A stretch of 64,000 bases of DNA from Pseudomonas marginalis (GCF_008692035.1 NZ_VTFG01000001.1:1364001-1428000); one strand, 5' to 3'; shown: positions 18,779 through 27,673, numbered from the stretch's first letter. The notes: a model not told the origin generated them from the sequence alone. Made by a program: numbers and translations.

Positions 18779-19204
18779 ATGACCGCAGCGCTTATTGAAG
18801 TCAGCGACCAGGCCAATCCCGACGCCGAGCGTATTCTCGGCAGCGGCCTGGCTGCGTTCAACGAAGGTATCGCCGGCTACAACGACCGCCTGCCACTGAC
18901 GGTATTGCTCAAGGATCCCGATACCCGGCAGACCGTCGGCGGCATCACCGGCAAAACCACCCTGGGCATGGCTTTTCTCGACCTGTTCCACCTACCCGAG
19001 GCCCTGCGCGGCACGGGCCTGGGCAGCCGGTTGCTGCACGCTTTTGAGCACGAAGCCCGGCGTCGCGGCTGCGCGAACGCGGTGCTCTATACCCTCAGTT
19101 TTCAGGCCCCGGGCTTTTATGAAAAGCATGGGTGGGTGCGGTTCGGGGAGGTCCCGTGTGAACCGGCAGGCAGCAGTCGCGTGTTTCTATCCAAGCGGCT
19201 GTAA
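18779..19204 (+). CDS. GNAT acetyltransferase
   Basis: A 141-residue GNAT protein with motif A LPEALRGTGLGSRLLHAFEHEA and the end region FQAPGFYEKHGWVRFGEVP. The usual phrase NEGIAGYNDRLPLTVLLKD near the N-terminus is typical of a widespread small acetyltransferase family whose substrate is not known. It lies 18 bp after another GNAT gene, with GGAGGG 8 nt before the ATG. Confidence 0.88.
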   Translation: MTAALIEVSDQANPDAERILGSGLAAFNEGIAGYNDRLPLTVLLKDPDTRQTVGGITGKTTLGMAFLDLFHLPEALRGTGLGSRLLHAFEHEARRRGCANAVLYTLSFQAPGFYEKHGWVRFGEVPCEPAGSSRVFLSKRL

Positions 19205-19263
19205 CGTCCAGGGCTTTGCCAGGCAGCCGTTTGCAGCCGGGCGTCAGGCCGAACAACCGCCGG

Positions 19264-20469
19264 TTACCAACTCCCCGACGCCCCGCCACCGCCACTGGAA
19301 CCACCGCCCCCCGAGGAACTGCTGCTGGAGCTGGAGCCGCTGGAACCCGAACCGGAGCCACCGCCCGAGCCGGACCCCGAGCCGGAACTGGCAATGCTCT
19401 GCACAAACACGATAAACGCCACGAAGGAGGCCACTGGAATCGCCACGATCCAGCCCTGATACCCGTGCCCCAGCAGTGTCCCCGCAGCGACGTAGATGGC
19501 CATGACTGCCAGCGCACGCAGGAGGAAAAAGCGCGGGCGCTTTTTCCAGGATGCCCTGATGACGAAGAACAACCCGAGGTACAAGCCCAGCACCAACGCC
19601 GCGCCAAACGGCCACACCAGCCAATGGATATAACTGACTTCCACGAACCGGTTGGCGATCACCACCCCGGCGATGTAGGCCAACAGCCCTATCACGCAGT
19701 AGAACGCCGTGCGCGCCAGCCACAAGGCGCCGAAGGTGGCGCCGCCGATCAGGAGGGTCAGCGGCAGTACCAGCAGGTACATCGGCCATTCCCGGCCACC
19801 GGCGAATACCACCAGCGCCACGGTAACGACTGCCGTGGCGATCAACGCCCCCCGCCAGCCCAGCTTGCGCGCCGCAACCAGCACGCCACCGACGGCACCG
19901 CACACGAACGCCAGCAATACCGCAAGCGCCTCAAGACTGCCGCCGTGCCCGGCCACCTGCGGCAAGTCACCGCCATCCACCAGGACAACCAGGTCGTTCA
20001 CGCCCTGCTCGACACCGCCGGCATAGTCGCCCTGGCGAAAGGCCGGGGTGATGTGTTCTTCAATAATCCGGTGGGCCAGCAGGTCGGTCACCGTGCCCTC
20101 CAGGCCGTAGCCCACCTCGATGCGCACCTTGCGATCGTCCTTGGCCACCACCAGCAGGATGCCGTCGTTGACATCCTTGCGCCCCAGTTTCCAGGCGCGG
20201 AACAGTTGGTTGGCGTAGTCCTCGATGCTCGCGCCACGGGTGGTGGGCACCAGCAACACCGCCACCTGCGCGCCTTTGCGCTGCTCAAGGGCGGCGAGTT
20301 GGTCTTGCAGACGGGTGGTGGTGCCGGCGTCGAGGGTGTTGGTGAGGTCGATCACCCGCTGGTCGAGGGCTACGCCGATGGGCGACGTCTCGGCCTGGGC
20401 GGTGATAAACAGGCCGGCGGACATCAATACCAGCAGACTCAAGACGGATTGCCGCAACCACCGCATCAT
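19264..20469 (-). CDS. TPM-domain (YgcG-type) membrane protein
   Basis: A 401-residue protein with a signal peptide (about 1-26) and a periplasmic TPM domain (about 35-170; VIDLTNTLDAGTTTRLQDQL, DDRKVRIEVGYGLEGTVTD). Several transmembrane helices follow (about 185-350), and the tail is almost all Gly and Ser ending in SGSW. TPM/YgcG proteins are common in bacteria; phosphatase or photosystem-repair roles are known only for plant relatives. It is a single gene, 59 bp from the convergent GNAT gene. Confidence 0.88.
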   Translation of the reverse strand: MMRWLRQSVLSLLVLMSAGLFITAQAETSPIGVALDQRVIDLTNTLDAGTTTRLQDQLAALEQRKGAQVAVLLVPTTRGASIEDYANQLFRAWKLGRKDVNDGILLVVAKDDRKVRIEVGYGLEGTVTDLLAHRIIEEHITPAFRQGDYAGGVEQGVNDLVVLVDGGDLPQVAGHGGSLEALAVLLAFVCGAVGGVLVAARKLGWRGALIATAVVTVALVVFAGGREWPMYLLVLPLTLLIGGATFGALWLARTAFYCVIGLLAYIAGVVIANRFVEVSYIHWLVWPFGAALVLGLYLGLFFVIRASWKKRPRFFLLRALAVMAIYVAAGTLLGHGYQGWIVAIPVASFVAFIVFVQSIASSGSGSGSGGGSGSGSSGSSSSSSSSGGGGSSGGGGASGSW

Positions 20470-20597
20470 GTTTGTTACCTGAAGTTTCTTCCTGAAGGCG
20501 CCGACTTTACCCTATCGGCGCTATAACGCGTGACCCAAAGCCATCGACTATCTAAACTGCAGCACACCTAGCAATACGCCATAACTTCGAGATCCCC

Positions 20598-21413
20598 ATG
20601 GGCCTACTCCAGCGCAACAACGTCAACGTGATGGGTGACGGGCCCTCGACCCTGGTGTTTTCCCATGGTTTCGGCTGCAACCAGGCCATGTGGAACTACC
20701 TTGCGCCGCAGTTCAAAGAGCGTTTTCGCGTGGTGATGTATGACCTGACGGGCGCAGGCCTGTCCGACCTCAACGCCTTTGACAAGGCCAAGTACAGCGC
20801 GCTGGACGGCTATGCCCGCGACTTGAACGAGATCATCGAGGCCTTTGCCGAGGGCCCGGTCATCCTGGTGGGACACTCGGTCAGTGCCATGATCGGCACC
20901 CTCGCCGACCGCCTGGCCCCCGGCCGTGTCGCCGCCCATGTGATGATCGGCCCGTCGCCACGCTATATCGATGACGATGGCTACGTGGGCGGTTTCAAGC
21001 GCGCCGACATCGACGACCTGCTCGACACCCTCGACAGCAACTACCTCGGCTGGTCCAGCGCCATGGCCCCGGTGATCATGGGAGCCCCCGGCCAACCGGC
21101 GCTGAGCGACGAGTTGACCGAGAGTTTCTGCCGCACCGAGCCGGAGATCGCCAGGCAGTTCGCGCGCGTGACCTTTATGTCGGACAACCGCCAGGACGTG
21201 ATCGGCCTGCCCACCCCGGTGCTGATCCTGCAATCGAGTGACGACCTGATCGCCCCGGTGGCCGTGGGTGAATACCTGCACAGCGTGCTGCCCAACAGCA
21301 CCTATTGCCTGGTGGACAACGTCGGCCATTGCCCGCACATGAGCGCGCCGCAGGCCTGCGCGGCGGCCATGGATGCCTTCCTCGCGCCGTGGATGGCAGC
21401 ACGTGCCGGCTGA
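20598..21413 (+). CDS. RsbQ/KAI2-like alpha/beta-hydrolase
   Basis: A 271-residue hydrolase of the RsbQ-DAD2/D14-KAI2 clade. The catalytic triad is visible: Ser94 in VGHSVSAM, Asp216 (or 215) in SSDDLIAP, and His244 in NVGHCPHMS. The opening SHGFGCNQAMW and YDLTGAGLSDL segments are characteristic. RsbQ of Bacillus activates its partner RsbP through a PAS domain by making or sensing a small hydrophobic molecule. Here the next gene encodes a PAS histidine kinase and overlaps by 11 nt, so a signal-generating hydrolase/sensor pair is likely. No signal peptide: cytoplasmic. Confidence 0.9.
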   Translation: MGLLQRNNVNVMGDGPSTLVFSHGFGCNQAMWNYLAPQFKERFRVVMYDLTGAGLSDLNAFDKAKYSALDGYARDLNEIIEAFAEGPVILVGHSVSAMIGTLADRLAPGRVAAHVMIGPSPRYIDDDGYVGGFKRADIDDLLDTLDSNYLGWSSAMAPVIMGAPGQPALSDELTESFCRTEPEIARQFARVTFMSDNRQDVIGLPTPVLILQSSDDLIAPVAVGEYLHSVLPNSTYCLVDNVGHCPHMSAPQACAAAMDAFLAPWMAARAG

Positions 21414-22545
21414 TCTGTTCGACAGCGCCGCCTGCGCCCTGGCCGTCACCACGGAAGATGGCACGATCCTGCAGGCCAACGCACGCTTCAGAGACTGGCT
21501 GGGGTTCAGCATCGCCGAGCTGCAGGGCCGGCGTTTCCAGGACCTGCTGAGCATGGGCGGGAGGATCTTCCACCAGACTCACCTGGCGCCCATGCTGCGC
21601 ATGCACGGCAGCGTCACCGAGGTGAAGCTGGACCTGTTGCACCGCGACGGCCACAAGCTGACCGTGCTGCTCAACGGCAACAAACGCGAACAGGCCGGCT
21701 CGGTGGTGTACGACCTGGCGCTGTTCGGCACCACCGACCGCGACAAGTACGAGCGCGAGCTGCTCAACGCGCGCCACCTGGCCGAAGCGCTGTTGCAGGA
21801 AAAAACCGCCACCGAAGTCGCGCTGCAACAAGCCCAGGCCGAACTGAACGAGGCCTATGCCATCGCCCAGCGGCGCGCCCTGTTTGCCGAGCAGATGGTC
21901 GCGATTGTCAGCCATGACCTGAAAAACCCGCTCACGGCGATCCGCATGGCCTCGGACTTTCTCAGCCGTGGCGAACGCACGCCCAAGGAGCGCCAACTGC
22001 TGGGGCACATCGGCCAGTCCTCCGAGCGCGCGCAACGGATGATCGCCGACCTGCTGGACTTTACCCAGGCACGGGTCGGCCAGGGCATCACCATCAAGGC
22101 GGCGCCGCTGGACCTGCACGAGGTGATCCATCGCGCGGTGGACGAACTGCGCGTGGCGTTCCCCAAGGCAACGCTGAAGCATCACGCACAGGGCCGTGGC
22201 GACGCCTGCCTGGATGCCGATCGCGTGCAGCAAATCATCGGCAACCTGGTGGCCAACAGCGTGGCCTATGGCGATCCGCAACAACCGATCACCATCACCT
22301 CGCGCCTGGGTGCCGGCGCTTGCGAAGTGGCGGTGCACAACCACGGCACGGCGATTCCGGCAGGTTTGCTGGCCGGGCTGTTCGAGCCCATGACCCGTGG
22401 CACCGACCAGGGCAGCGACGTGCGCAGCGTGGGCCTGGGCCTGTATATCGTGCGGGAGTTGGCCAAGGTCCATGGCGGCGATGTGGCGGTGAGTTCCTGT
22501 GCCACGGCCGGCACCACCTTCACGGTGACGTTTCAGAACAGGTAG
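21403..22545 (+). CDS. PAS-domain sensor histidine kinase
   Basis: A cytoplasmic histidine kinase of about 380 residues. The order is an N-terminal PAS domain (about 1-115; ILQANARFRDWLGFSIAEL), a coiled-coil linker, HisKA with H-box VSHDLKNPLTAIR, and a HATPase domain with N-box IGNLVANSVAYG and G-box SVGLGLYIVRE. There is no membrane helix. I place the start at the GTG at 21403, inside the end of the hydrolase gene; an ATG at 21373 in the same frame is also possible. No response regulator is adjacent. It overlaps the convergent DapF-like gene by 13 bp. Confidence 0.87.
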   Translation: MPADLFDSAACALAVTTEDGTILQANARFRDWLGFSIAELQGRRFQDLLSMGGRIFHQTHLAPMLRMHGSVTEVKLDLLHRDGHKLTVLLNGNKREQAGSVVYDLALFGTTDRDKYERELLNARHLAEALLQEKTATEVALQQAQAELNEAYAIAQRRALFAEQMVAIVSHDLKNPLTAIRMASDFLSRGERTPKERQLLGHIGQSSERAQRMIADLLDFTQARVGQGITIKAAPLDLHEVIHRAVDELRVAFPKATLKHHAQGRGDACLDADRVQQIIGNLVANSVAYGDPQQPITITSRLGAGACEVAVHNHGTAIPAGLLAGLFEPMTRGTDQGSDVRSVGLGLYIVRELAKVHGGDVAVSSCATAGTTFTVTFQNR

Positions 22546-23336
22546 GCGCTGCCCTGCATGATCGGCTCCACACTGCCCGTCAACACCACACCGCCCTGCG
22601 CGTCCCAGTGCACCGTGACCGTACCGCCGTCGCACTGCACCTGCACCGTGGCATCCAGCAAGCCACGGCGAATGCCATTGACCACCGCGCCGCAACAGCA
22701 CGAACCGGAACCCAGCGGCACGCCGCCGCCACGCTCCCAGATGCGCAGGCGGATATGCCCACGGTCGAGCACCTGCACGAAATGCACATTGGTCCTGGCC
22801 GGGAACAGCGGGTGAATTTCCAGCGCCGGGCCGACGGCGGCCGGATCGATGGCGTTGATGTCGGCCACAAAAAACGTGCAATGGGGGTTGCCCATGCTGC
22901 ACGCCGCCGGGTTGCCCGGCAGCGGTAACGTAACCGTATCCATGGCCTCGGCCAGCGGCACGGCCGCCCAGTCCAGGGACGGCGCGCCCATGTTGACCGA
23001 CACTTGACGATCCGCTACCCGCACGCAGGTCAGCAGGCCCCGGTCGGTGCGCAGCACAACCGAATCGCTGCGGGTTTCATGCATCAAACGGTCGGCCACC
23101 CCACGCGTGGCGCTGCCACAGGTTTGCAGCGGCGTGCCGTTGGGGTTCCAGAACTTGATGCGCGCAGCGGCGTCTTCGCAGTCGAGCACCACGGCCAGTT
23201 GATTGAAGCCAATGCCGGTGTGGCGATCGCCCAGGCGGCGGGCGACCTCGGGGGTGACAGGGTCGTCCAGGCCACGGCGGTCGATGATGATGAAATCGTC
23301 GCCGTGGGCGTGCATCTTTGTGAACGGCAAGGTCAT
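22533..23336 (-). CDS. Divergent diaminopimelate epimerase-like protein
   Basis: A 267-residue DapF-superfamily protein, with FTKMHAHGDDFIIIDRR matching the family opening KMxGxGNDF. One catalytic cysteine is kept (Cys73 in PLQTCGSATR, with CGNG changed to CGSA). The second, normally in TLACGxG, is Ser210 in VPLGSGSCCCGA, with three cysteines just after it. The GNPHC segment is kept. The changes suggest either a different substrate or loss of classical epimerase activity. A true dapF is expected elsewhere in such a genome. The start at 23336 is where homology begins. Confidence 0.85.
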   Translation of the reverse strand: MTLPFTKMHAHGDDFIIIDRRGLDDPVTPEVARRLGDRHTGIGFNQLAVVLDCEDAAARIKFWNPNGTPLQTCGSATRGVADRLMHETRSDSVVLRTDRGLLTCVRVADRQVSVNMGAPSLDWAAVPLAEAMDTVTLPLPGNPAACSMGNPHCTFFVADINAIDPAAVGPALEIHPLFPARTNVHFVQVLDRGHIRLRIWERGGGVPLGSGSCCCGAVVNGIRRGLLDATVQVQCDGGTVTVHWDAQGGVVLTGSVEPIMQGSAYLF

Positions 23337-23410
23337 GGGCTGTCCTGGGGTCGACCGGTGGGGGAACGGGAGGATACCCTGAACCGCCCCACCCTTATCG
23401 AGAGTCAAGC

Positions 23411-23914
23411 ATGCTTATCGTCTTCAGCGGCCTGCCCGGCACCGGCAAGACCACGATTGCCCGCGAGTTGGCGCGCCAGACCGGTGCGGTTTACCTGCGC
23501 ATCGATGTGATCGAACAGGCGATTCGCGACGCGGGCGTATTGGCAGGTGATGTCGGTGCCAGCGGCTACGGCGTGGCGAATGCGCTGGCGCTGAGTAACT
23601 TGCAGTTGGGCCATAGGGTCGTCGCCGATTGCGTGAATCCGGTCGAGGAAAGCCGGGCAGCCTGGGCAGCGACGGCCGCGACGGCAGACGTGGCGCTGGT
23701 CAATATTCAGGTGGTGTGTACAGACGCACAGGAACACCGGCGCCGGGTGGAAACCCGTACGGGCGACATTCCTGGGTTGACGCCGCCGACTTGGCAGTCG
23801 GTATCGACGCACGAATACGAGCGCTGGGGCCAACCCGTGTTGACCCTGGACACGGCCTCCGTGACAGCTACCGAGGCCGTCGCGTCAATCGTTGCCCACA
23901 CGGCAATGCCCTAG
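23411..23914 (+). CDS. P-loop kinase-like protein
   Basis: A 167-residue protein with a Walker A motif GLPGTGKTT at 7-15 and the small-molecule kinase pattern (YLRIDVIEQAI, VVADCVNP). It resembles AAA_33/zeta-type or nucleoside/gluconate-kinase-like ATPases that phosphorylate a small substrate. The substrate is unknown. It is divergent from the DapF-like gene (74 bp) and overlaps the stop of the convergent L,D-transpeptidase by 4 bp. Confidence 0.82.
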   Translation: MLIVFSGLPGTGKTTIARELARQTGAVYLRIDVIEQAIRDAGVLAGDVGASGYGVANALALSNLQLGHRVVADCVNPVEESRAAWAATAATADVALVNIQVVCTDAQEHRRRVETRTGDIPGLTPPTWQSVSTHEYERWGQPVLTLDTASVTATEAVASIVAHTAMP

Positions 23915-25512
23915 AGCACACTCCCCATCGCCTTCATCAACACCAGGTCGCGCCCATAAATATCCGGCGCATACACCAGGTCACCCTGGCCGTCGACCTG
24001 CACTGTCCAGTAGCCCAGCAGCACCGGCACCGGGGTGGCCAGCCGGAATTCATGGGTCACGCCGGTGGCCAGCAGTTCATCGGTGCGCGCGCGTTCGGCC
24101 GGGCTGACCAGCAGGTCGCGCAACAGCAGCGGTTGTTCAACCCTTACGCAACCCGAACTGAAGGCCCGTGGGCCTTTGGTGAACAGCGGTTGGCTCGGGG
24201 TGTCGTGCAGGTACACCGAGTACGGGTTGGGAAAGCGCATCACGATCTTGCCCAGCGGGTTGCGCGGACCGGCTTCCTGGCGCAGGAGGATATTGCCGGG
24301 GCGCGCCCAGTCGATATTTTCCGGCGCCAGCGGGTGGCCTTCGGCGTCGAGCACTTGCAGGTTCTGCTGGCGCAGGTATTCGGGGTTGAGGCGGATGGCC
24401 GGGAGTTTGTCCTCGCGCATGATGGTGGGCGGGATGGTCCAGGTGGGGTTGAGGGTCAGCCGGGTGATGCGTGACTTGAGCAGCGGCGTCTGGCGTTCGG
24501 CGCGGCCCACCTGCAGGCGGGTCTGCCACACCGGGATGCCGCTCTGGTACACGCTCAGTTGCGCGGCGGCGACGTTGACCAGCACGCCTTCGGGCTCCAG
24601 GTCCTGGGCCAGCCAGCGGAAACGCTCGAGGTTGATGCGCAGCTGTTCGCGGCGCATGGCCGGGCTGATATTGAGTTCGGCCACGGTGCCGGCGCCGATC
24701 ACGCCGTCCGATTGCAGGGAGTGGCTGAGCTGGAAGGCCTTCACCGCCGTGACCAGTTCCGGACCGTATTGTTTGCCGGCGCCCTTGGGTTCTGCAGACA
24801 GGTAGCCACCGCTGTGGAGCCGACGGGCCAGTTCCGGGACGCGCGGGTCGTCCATGCCGGGACGCAATAACGGGCCGCTGCCGACCGGATCCCAATGCGG
24901 CAAGGGTTGCAGGCGGACGCTGGCATAGGCGTTGCGCAGGCTGCGGTACAGATCGGCGCTGGGGCGCGCCTGGTCAAAGGCTTGCGCCATGTTTTGCAGG
25001 CCGAGGGCAGCGAGGGCCAGCACTTCGGTGTCGGGGTCGCGGGTGGGCGGCTGCGAATGCCACAGCGGTTCGAAGCGCGATTGCTGCAGGCGCCCGTAAT
25101 GCAGATCCTGCAGGGCTTGCAGGTAGTGCTGGCTGATGTCGATGTCGCTGCACAGCACATTGGCCGTGGCATCCGCCGCAGGCAGACTATAGTGGGTGGG
25201 GTCCAGCCCGTCATCGGCGAGCAGCTGCAATTGGGCGTGCAGTGCCTCGCGGCGATCATTGGCGGACCACAGCGGCCCATTCCCCTGCTGCTGGTAGAAC
25301 GCTTGCAGGCGCAGTTGCGTGGCAGCGTCTATCTGCGCGGCAAGGCCGGGGCAGACACCCGGCAGTTGCGCCAGCGCCTGTTGCAGCGGGGCCAGTTCGA
25401 CCGGCGCCGGCGTCGTGACCGGCAACGGCTCGACCGGCAGCACGTCGGCTGTGGCGACCAATGGTGCAACGAGCAGGCAAATGCTCAAGTAACATGCGTG
25501 TTTTTTGAACAA
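23911..25512 (-). CDS. L,D-transpeptidase (YcbB/LdtD type)
   Basis: A 533-residue periplasmic enzyme that crosslinks peptidoglycan stems. The order is signal peptide (about 1-22), an N-terminal scaffold domain, a peptidoglycan-binding domain (RLHSGGYL ... SDGVIGAGTVAELN), and a YkuD catalytic domain with YLHDTPSQPLF and AFSSGCVRVE (nucleophile Cys455). Length and layout match the LdtD family. It is divergent from a second YkuD-fold gene, with only 38 bp between starts. Confidence 0.94.
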   Translation of the reverse strand: MFKKHACYLSICLLVAPLVATADVLPVEPLPVTTPAPVELAPLQQALAQLPGVCPGLAAQIDAATQLRLQAFYQQQGNGPLWSANDRREALHAQLQLLADDGLDPTHYSLPAADATANVLCSDIDISQHYLQALQDLHYGRLQQSRFEPLWHSQPPTRDPDTEVLALAALGLQNMAQAFDQARPSADLYRSLRNAYASVRLQPLPHWDPVGSGPLLRPGMDDPRVPELARRLHSGGYLSAEPKGAGKQYGPELVTAVKAFQLSHSLQSDGVIGAGTVAELNISPAMRREQLRINLERFRWLAQDLEPEGVLVNVAAAQLSVYQSGIPVWQTRLQVGRAERQTPLLKSRITRLTLNPTWTIPPTIMREDKLPAIRLNPEYLRQQNLQVLDAEGHPLAPENIDWARPGNILLRQEAGPRNPLGKIVMRFPNPYSVYLHDTPSQPLFTKGPRAFSSGCVRVEQPLLLRDLLVSPAERARTDELLATGVTHEFRLATPVPVLLGYWTVQVDGQGDLVYAPDIYGRDLVLMKAMGSVL

Positions 25513-25550
25513 TAGCTTTGCTCCAATCCACAGTGGGGGATGTACTGTAG

Positions 25551-26264
25551 ATGCTGACTTTTATATGCCGCCTTGGTTTGGTCACCATGGGCCTGGCTTT
25601 ACTGAGCAATTCTGCGCTCGCCGCCAATGGCAACCCTCCTTCCTTGTATAACAGCCTGGCGCGCTCGGCTCCAGAACTCAATCCCACCGTACTGAAAAGC
25701 GCCCTGAACGCCGTGCAGTGCGCGGTCAATAACGGCGAGGAACGCTCCGAGCGCCTGGCCGTGATTGACTATTCCCAACCTTCAACCGCCCGTCGGCTGT
25801 GGATCTTCGACCTGCGCAAGAAAACCCTGGTGCTGCGCGACCTGGTGGCCCACGGCGCAAAGTCCGGGGAAAACTTCGCCACCCAATTCTCCAACCTGGA
25901 AGGCAGCCATCAATCCAGCCTGGGCCTGTTCCGCACCCAGGAAAGCTACCTGGGCACCCATGGCTACTCGCTGCGCATGGACGGCCTGGAGCCGGGGTTC
26001 AATGACCAGGCCCGCGACCGCGCCATCGTGATTCACGCCGCCGACTACGTCAGCCCCTTGTGGAGCAAGCGCGAAGGCCGCATCGGCCGCAGCCAGGGTT
26101 GCCCGGCCGTGCGCCCGCAGGTGGCACGCCAGGTGGTGGACAAGCTCAAGGATGGGCAGTTCATGTTTTCGTGGTACCCCGACCAACGCTGGCTGAAGTC
26201 CTCGACGTACCTCAATTGCAGACCCCAGCAGGTGGCGAGTAGTCGTACAATCCGTGGCGGTTAG
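25551..26264 (+). CDS. Murein L,D-transpeptidase catalytic-domain protein (YkuD_2 type)
   Basis: A 237-residue exported protein with a signal peptide (about 1-24) and the YkuD_2-type catalytic region: HGAKSGENFATQFSN, VIHAADYV (His162) and GRSQGCPAVRP (Cys184). The family is annotated as murein L,D-transpeptidase catalytic domain but its activity has seldom been tested. It sits head to head with the LdtD-type gene and probably shares a promoter region with it. Confidence 0.9.
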   Translation: MLTFICRLGLVTMGLALLSNSALAANGNPPSLYNSLARSAPELNPTVLKSALNAVQCAVNNGEERSERLAVIDYSQPSTARRLWIFDLRKKTLVLRDLVAHGAKSGENFATQFSNLEGSHQSSLGLFRTQESYLGTHGYSLRMDGLEPGFNDQARDRAIVIHAADYVSPLWSKREGRIGRSQGCPAVRPQVARQVVDKLKDGQFMFSWYPDQRWLKSSTYLNCRPQQVASSRTIRGG

Positions 26265-26294
26265 CCTGTCCCCACAGATAAAAGAGAGCTTCGC

Positions 26295-27041
26295 ATGCTT
26301 CTACATCAATCGACCTGGATCGAGATCGGGCAGTTCCTGGAACGCAGCCGCACGGTGGTGATTCCCATCGGCTCCAACGAACAACACGGCCCCACCGGCC
26401 TGCTGGGCACCGACTGGATGTGCCCGGAAATCATCGCCCATGAGGCGCAAAAGAACGCCGACATCCTCATCGGCCCCACCTTCAATATCGGCATGGCCCA
26501 GCACCACCTGGGTTTCCCCGGCACCATTTCCCTGCGCCCTTCCACCTTTATCGCTGCGATTGGCGACTGGGTGCGCTCGCTGGCCGGGCATGGCTTCGAC
26601 AAGATCCTGTTCCTGAACGGCCACGGCGGCAATATCGCCACGATTGAAGCGGCGTTTTCCGAGCTGTACGCCGAGGCGAGCTTCGGCCGTCGCCCTGCCG
26701 GGTTTGCGTTGAAGCTGGTGAACTGGTGGGACCTGGAAGGCGTCACTGATCTGGCGCACCGCCAATTCCCGGTGGGCCATGGCAGCCATGCGACGCCTTC
26801 GGAAATCGCGGTGACGCAGTGGGCGTATCCGGACGCGATCAAGTCGGCCGACTACTCCCCGCAGATCGCCAACACCGGGCCGATCCGTGAAGCCCTGGAC
26901 TTCCGCGCCCGCTTTCCCGACGGGCGCATGGGCTCGGACCCGGCGCTGGCGACGGTGGAGAAAGGTGGGGAGTTGGTGGCGCTGGCGGCTCAAGGGCTGG
27001 TGAAAACGGTTAACAGCTTCAGCAACGAAGCCAGACCTTAG
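26295..27041 (+). CDS. Creatininase-family amidohydrolase
   Basis: A 248-residue cytoplasmic metal-dependent hydrolase of the creatininase superfamily, which also includes MftE-type peptidases and formamide hydrolases. The metal ligands are apparent in GSNEQHGPTGLLGTDW (Glu-x-His and Asp), NGHGGN, and HGSHATPSEIA. The substrate cannot be told. It starts 30 bp after the YkuD_2 gene with AGAGAG as ribosome-binding site, so the two may be co-transcribed. Confidence 0.88.
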   Translation: MLLHQSTWIEIGQFLERSRTVVIPIGSNEQHGPTGLLGTDWMCPEIIAHEAQKNADILIGPTFNIGMAQHHLGFPGTISLRPSTFIAAIGDWVRSLAGHGFDKILFLNGHGGNIATIEAAFSELYAEASFGRRPAGFALKLVNWWDLEGVTDLAHRQFPVGHGSHATPSEIAVTQWAYPDAIKSADYSPQIANTGPIREALDFRARFPDGRMGSDPALATVEKGGELVALAAQGLVKTVNSFSNEARP

Positions 27042-27056
27042 GCCTTATACACATTC

Positions 27057-27303
27057 AAATGTGGGGGGGCTTTCCCCAATGCCAGTCAGTTAAGGAGGAA
27101 CACTGTAACTGTGGTGAGCGGGCTTGCCCGCGTTGGGCTGCGCAGCAGCCCCCAATAAGAGCACTGCAGTGTGCCAGACAGCTCCGGGGCCATGTTTTGG
27201 GGCTGCTTCGCAGCCCAACGCGGGCAAGCCCGCTCGCCACAGGTGACGGGTTGCCCGTTCTGTCCCTTAACTGATCGGCATTGGGGCTTGCTCCCTCCCA
27301 CAT
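27057..27303. repeat. Nested REPIN: one REPIN inside another
   Basis: The outer pair is GTGGGGGGGCTTTCCCCAATGCC at the left and GGCATTGGGGCTTGCTCCCTCCCAC at the right, with TCAGTTAAGG/CCTTAACTGA continuing the match inward. Inside, at 27110-27242, is a second inverted pair of a different type (CTGTGGTGAGCGGGCTTGCC against its complement ending CGCCACAG, plus TTGGGCTGCGCAGCAGCCCC). The 265-bp gap between the creatininase gene and the lipoprotein gene holds nothing else. Confidence 0.85.
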
Positions 27304-27306
27304 GGG

Positions 27307-27639
27307 TTATCTGCAGTCCTGCGCCACCTGTTCAAGCCGCGACGGCGTAATGGTCGACGCCAGCGGCTTGCGCTCGTACAAAAACACCTTGCCGCCGTCC
27401 CCCGCCTTGTAGACCTCCAGCACGTCATCGGCGGCAATCTTGCTGGTCAACACCAGCTTGGCGTGGCGCGAGTTCTGGGTCACCGTCGACGTGATGCCGT
27501 GCTTTTCCAGCTTGGGAAGCAGGCATTGCACATAGTCATCCGGGCTCTTGCCGGTTTGCAGGGTCAAGGTCGGATTATTGGGAGCGGAAACACAACCGGC
27601 CAGCAACAGGGCCGCGACCGGTACGAAAAAAGAGCGCAT
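27307..27639 (-). CDS. Small lipoprotein of unknown function
   Basis: A 110-residue lipoprotein with signal MRSFFVPVAALLLAGC (lipobox LAGC, Cys16). The mature part carries a CLLPKLEKHG segment and a second cysteine near the C-terminus that could pair with it. I do not recognise the family. It is followed upstream (same strand) by another exported protein gene, 34 bp away, so they may form a unit. Confidence 0.78.
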   Translation of the reverse strand: MRSFFVPVAALLLAGCVSAPNNPTLTLQTGKSPDDYVQCLLPKLEKHGITSTVTQNSRHAKLVLTSKIAADDVLEVYKAGDGGKVFLYERKPLASTITPSRLEQVAQDCR

Positions 27640-27673
27640 GAAAAAATCCTGAGTCTAAAAATAAAGGTTCACA

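Noticed and set aside
22533..23336. DapF-like gene as a pseudogene
   Set aside because: The frame is intact with clear conserved blocks and one catalytic cysteine, so altered function is more likely than decay.
27059..27303. Short open frames on both strands within the nested REPIN
   Set aside because: They are translations of palindromic repeat DNA, and both strands give near-identical peptides.
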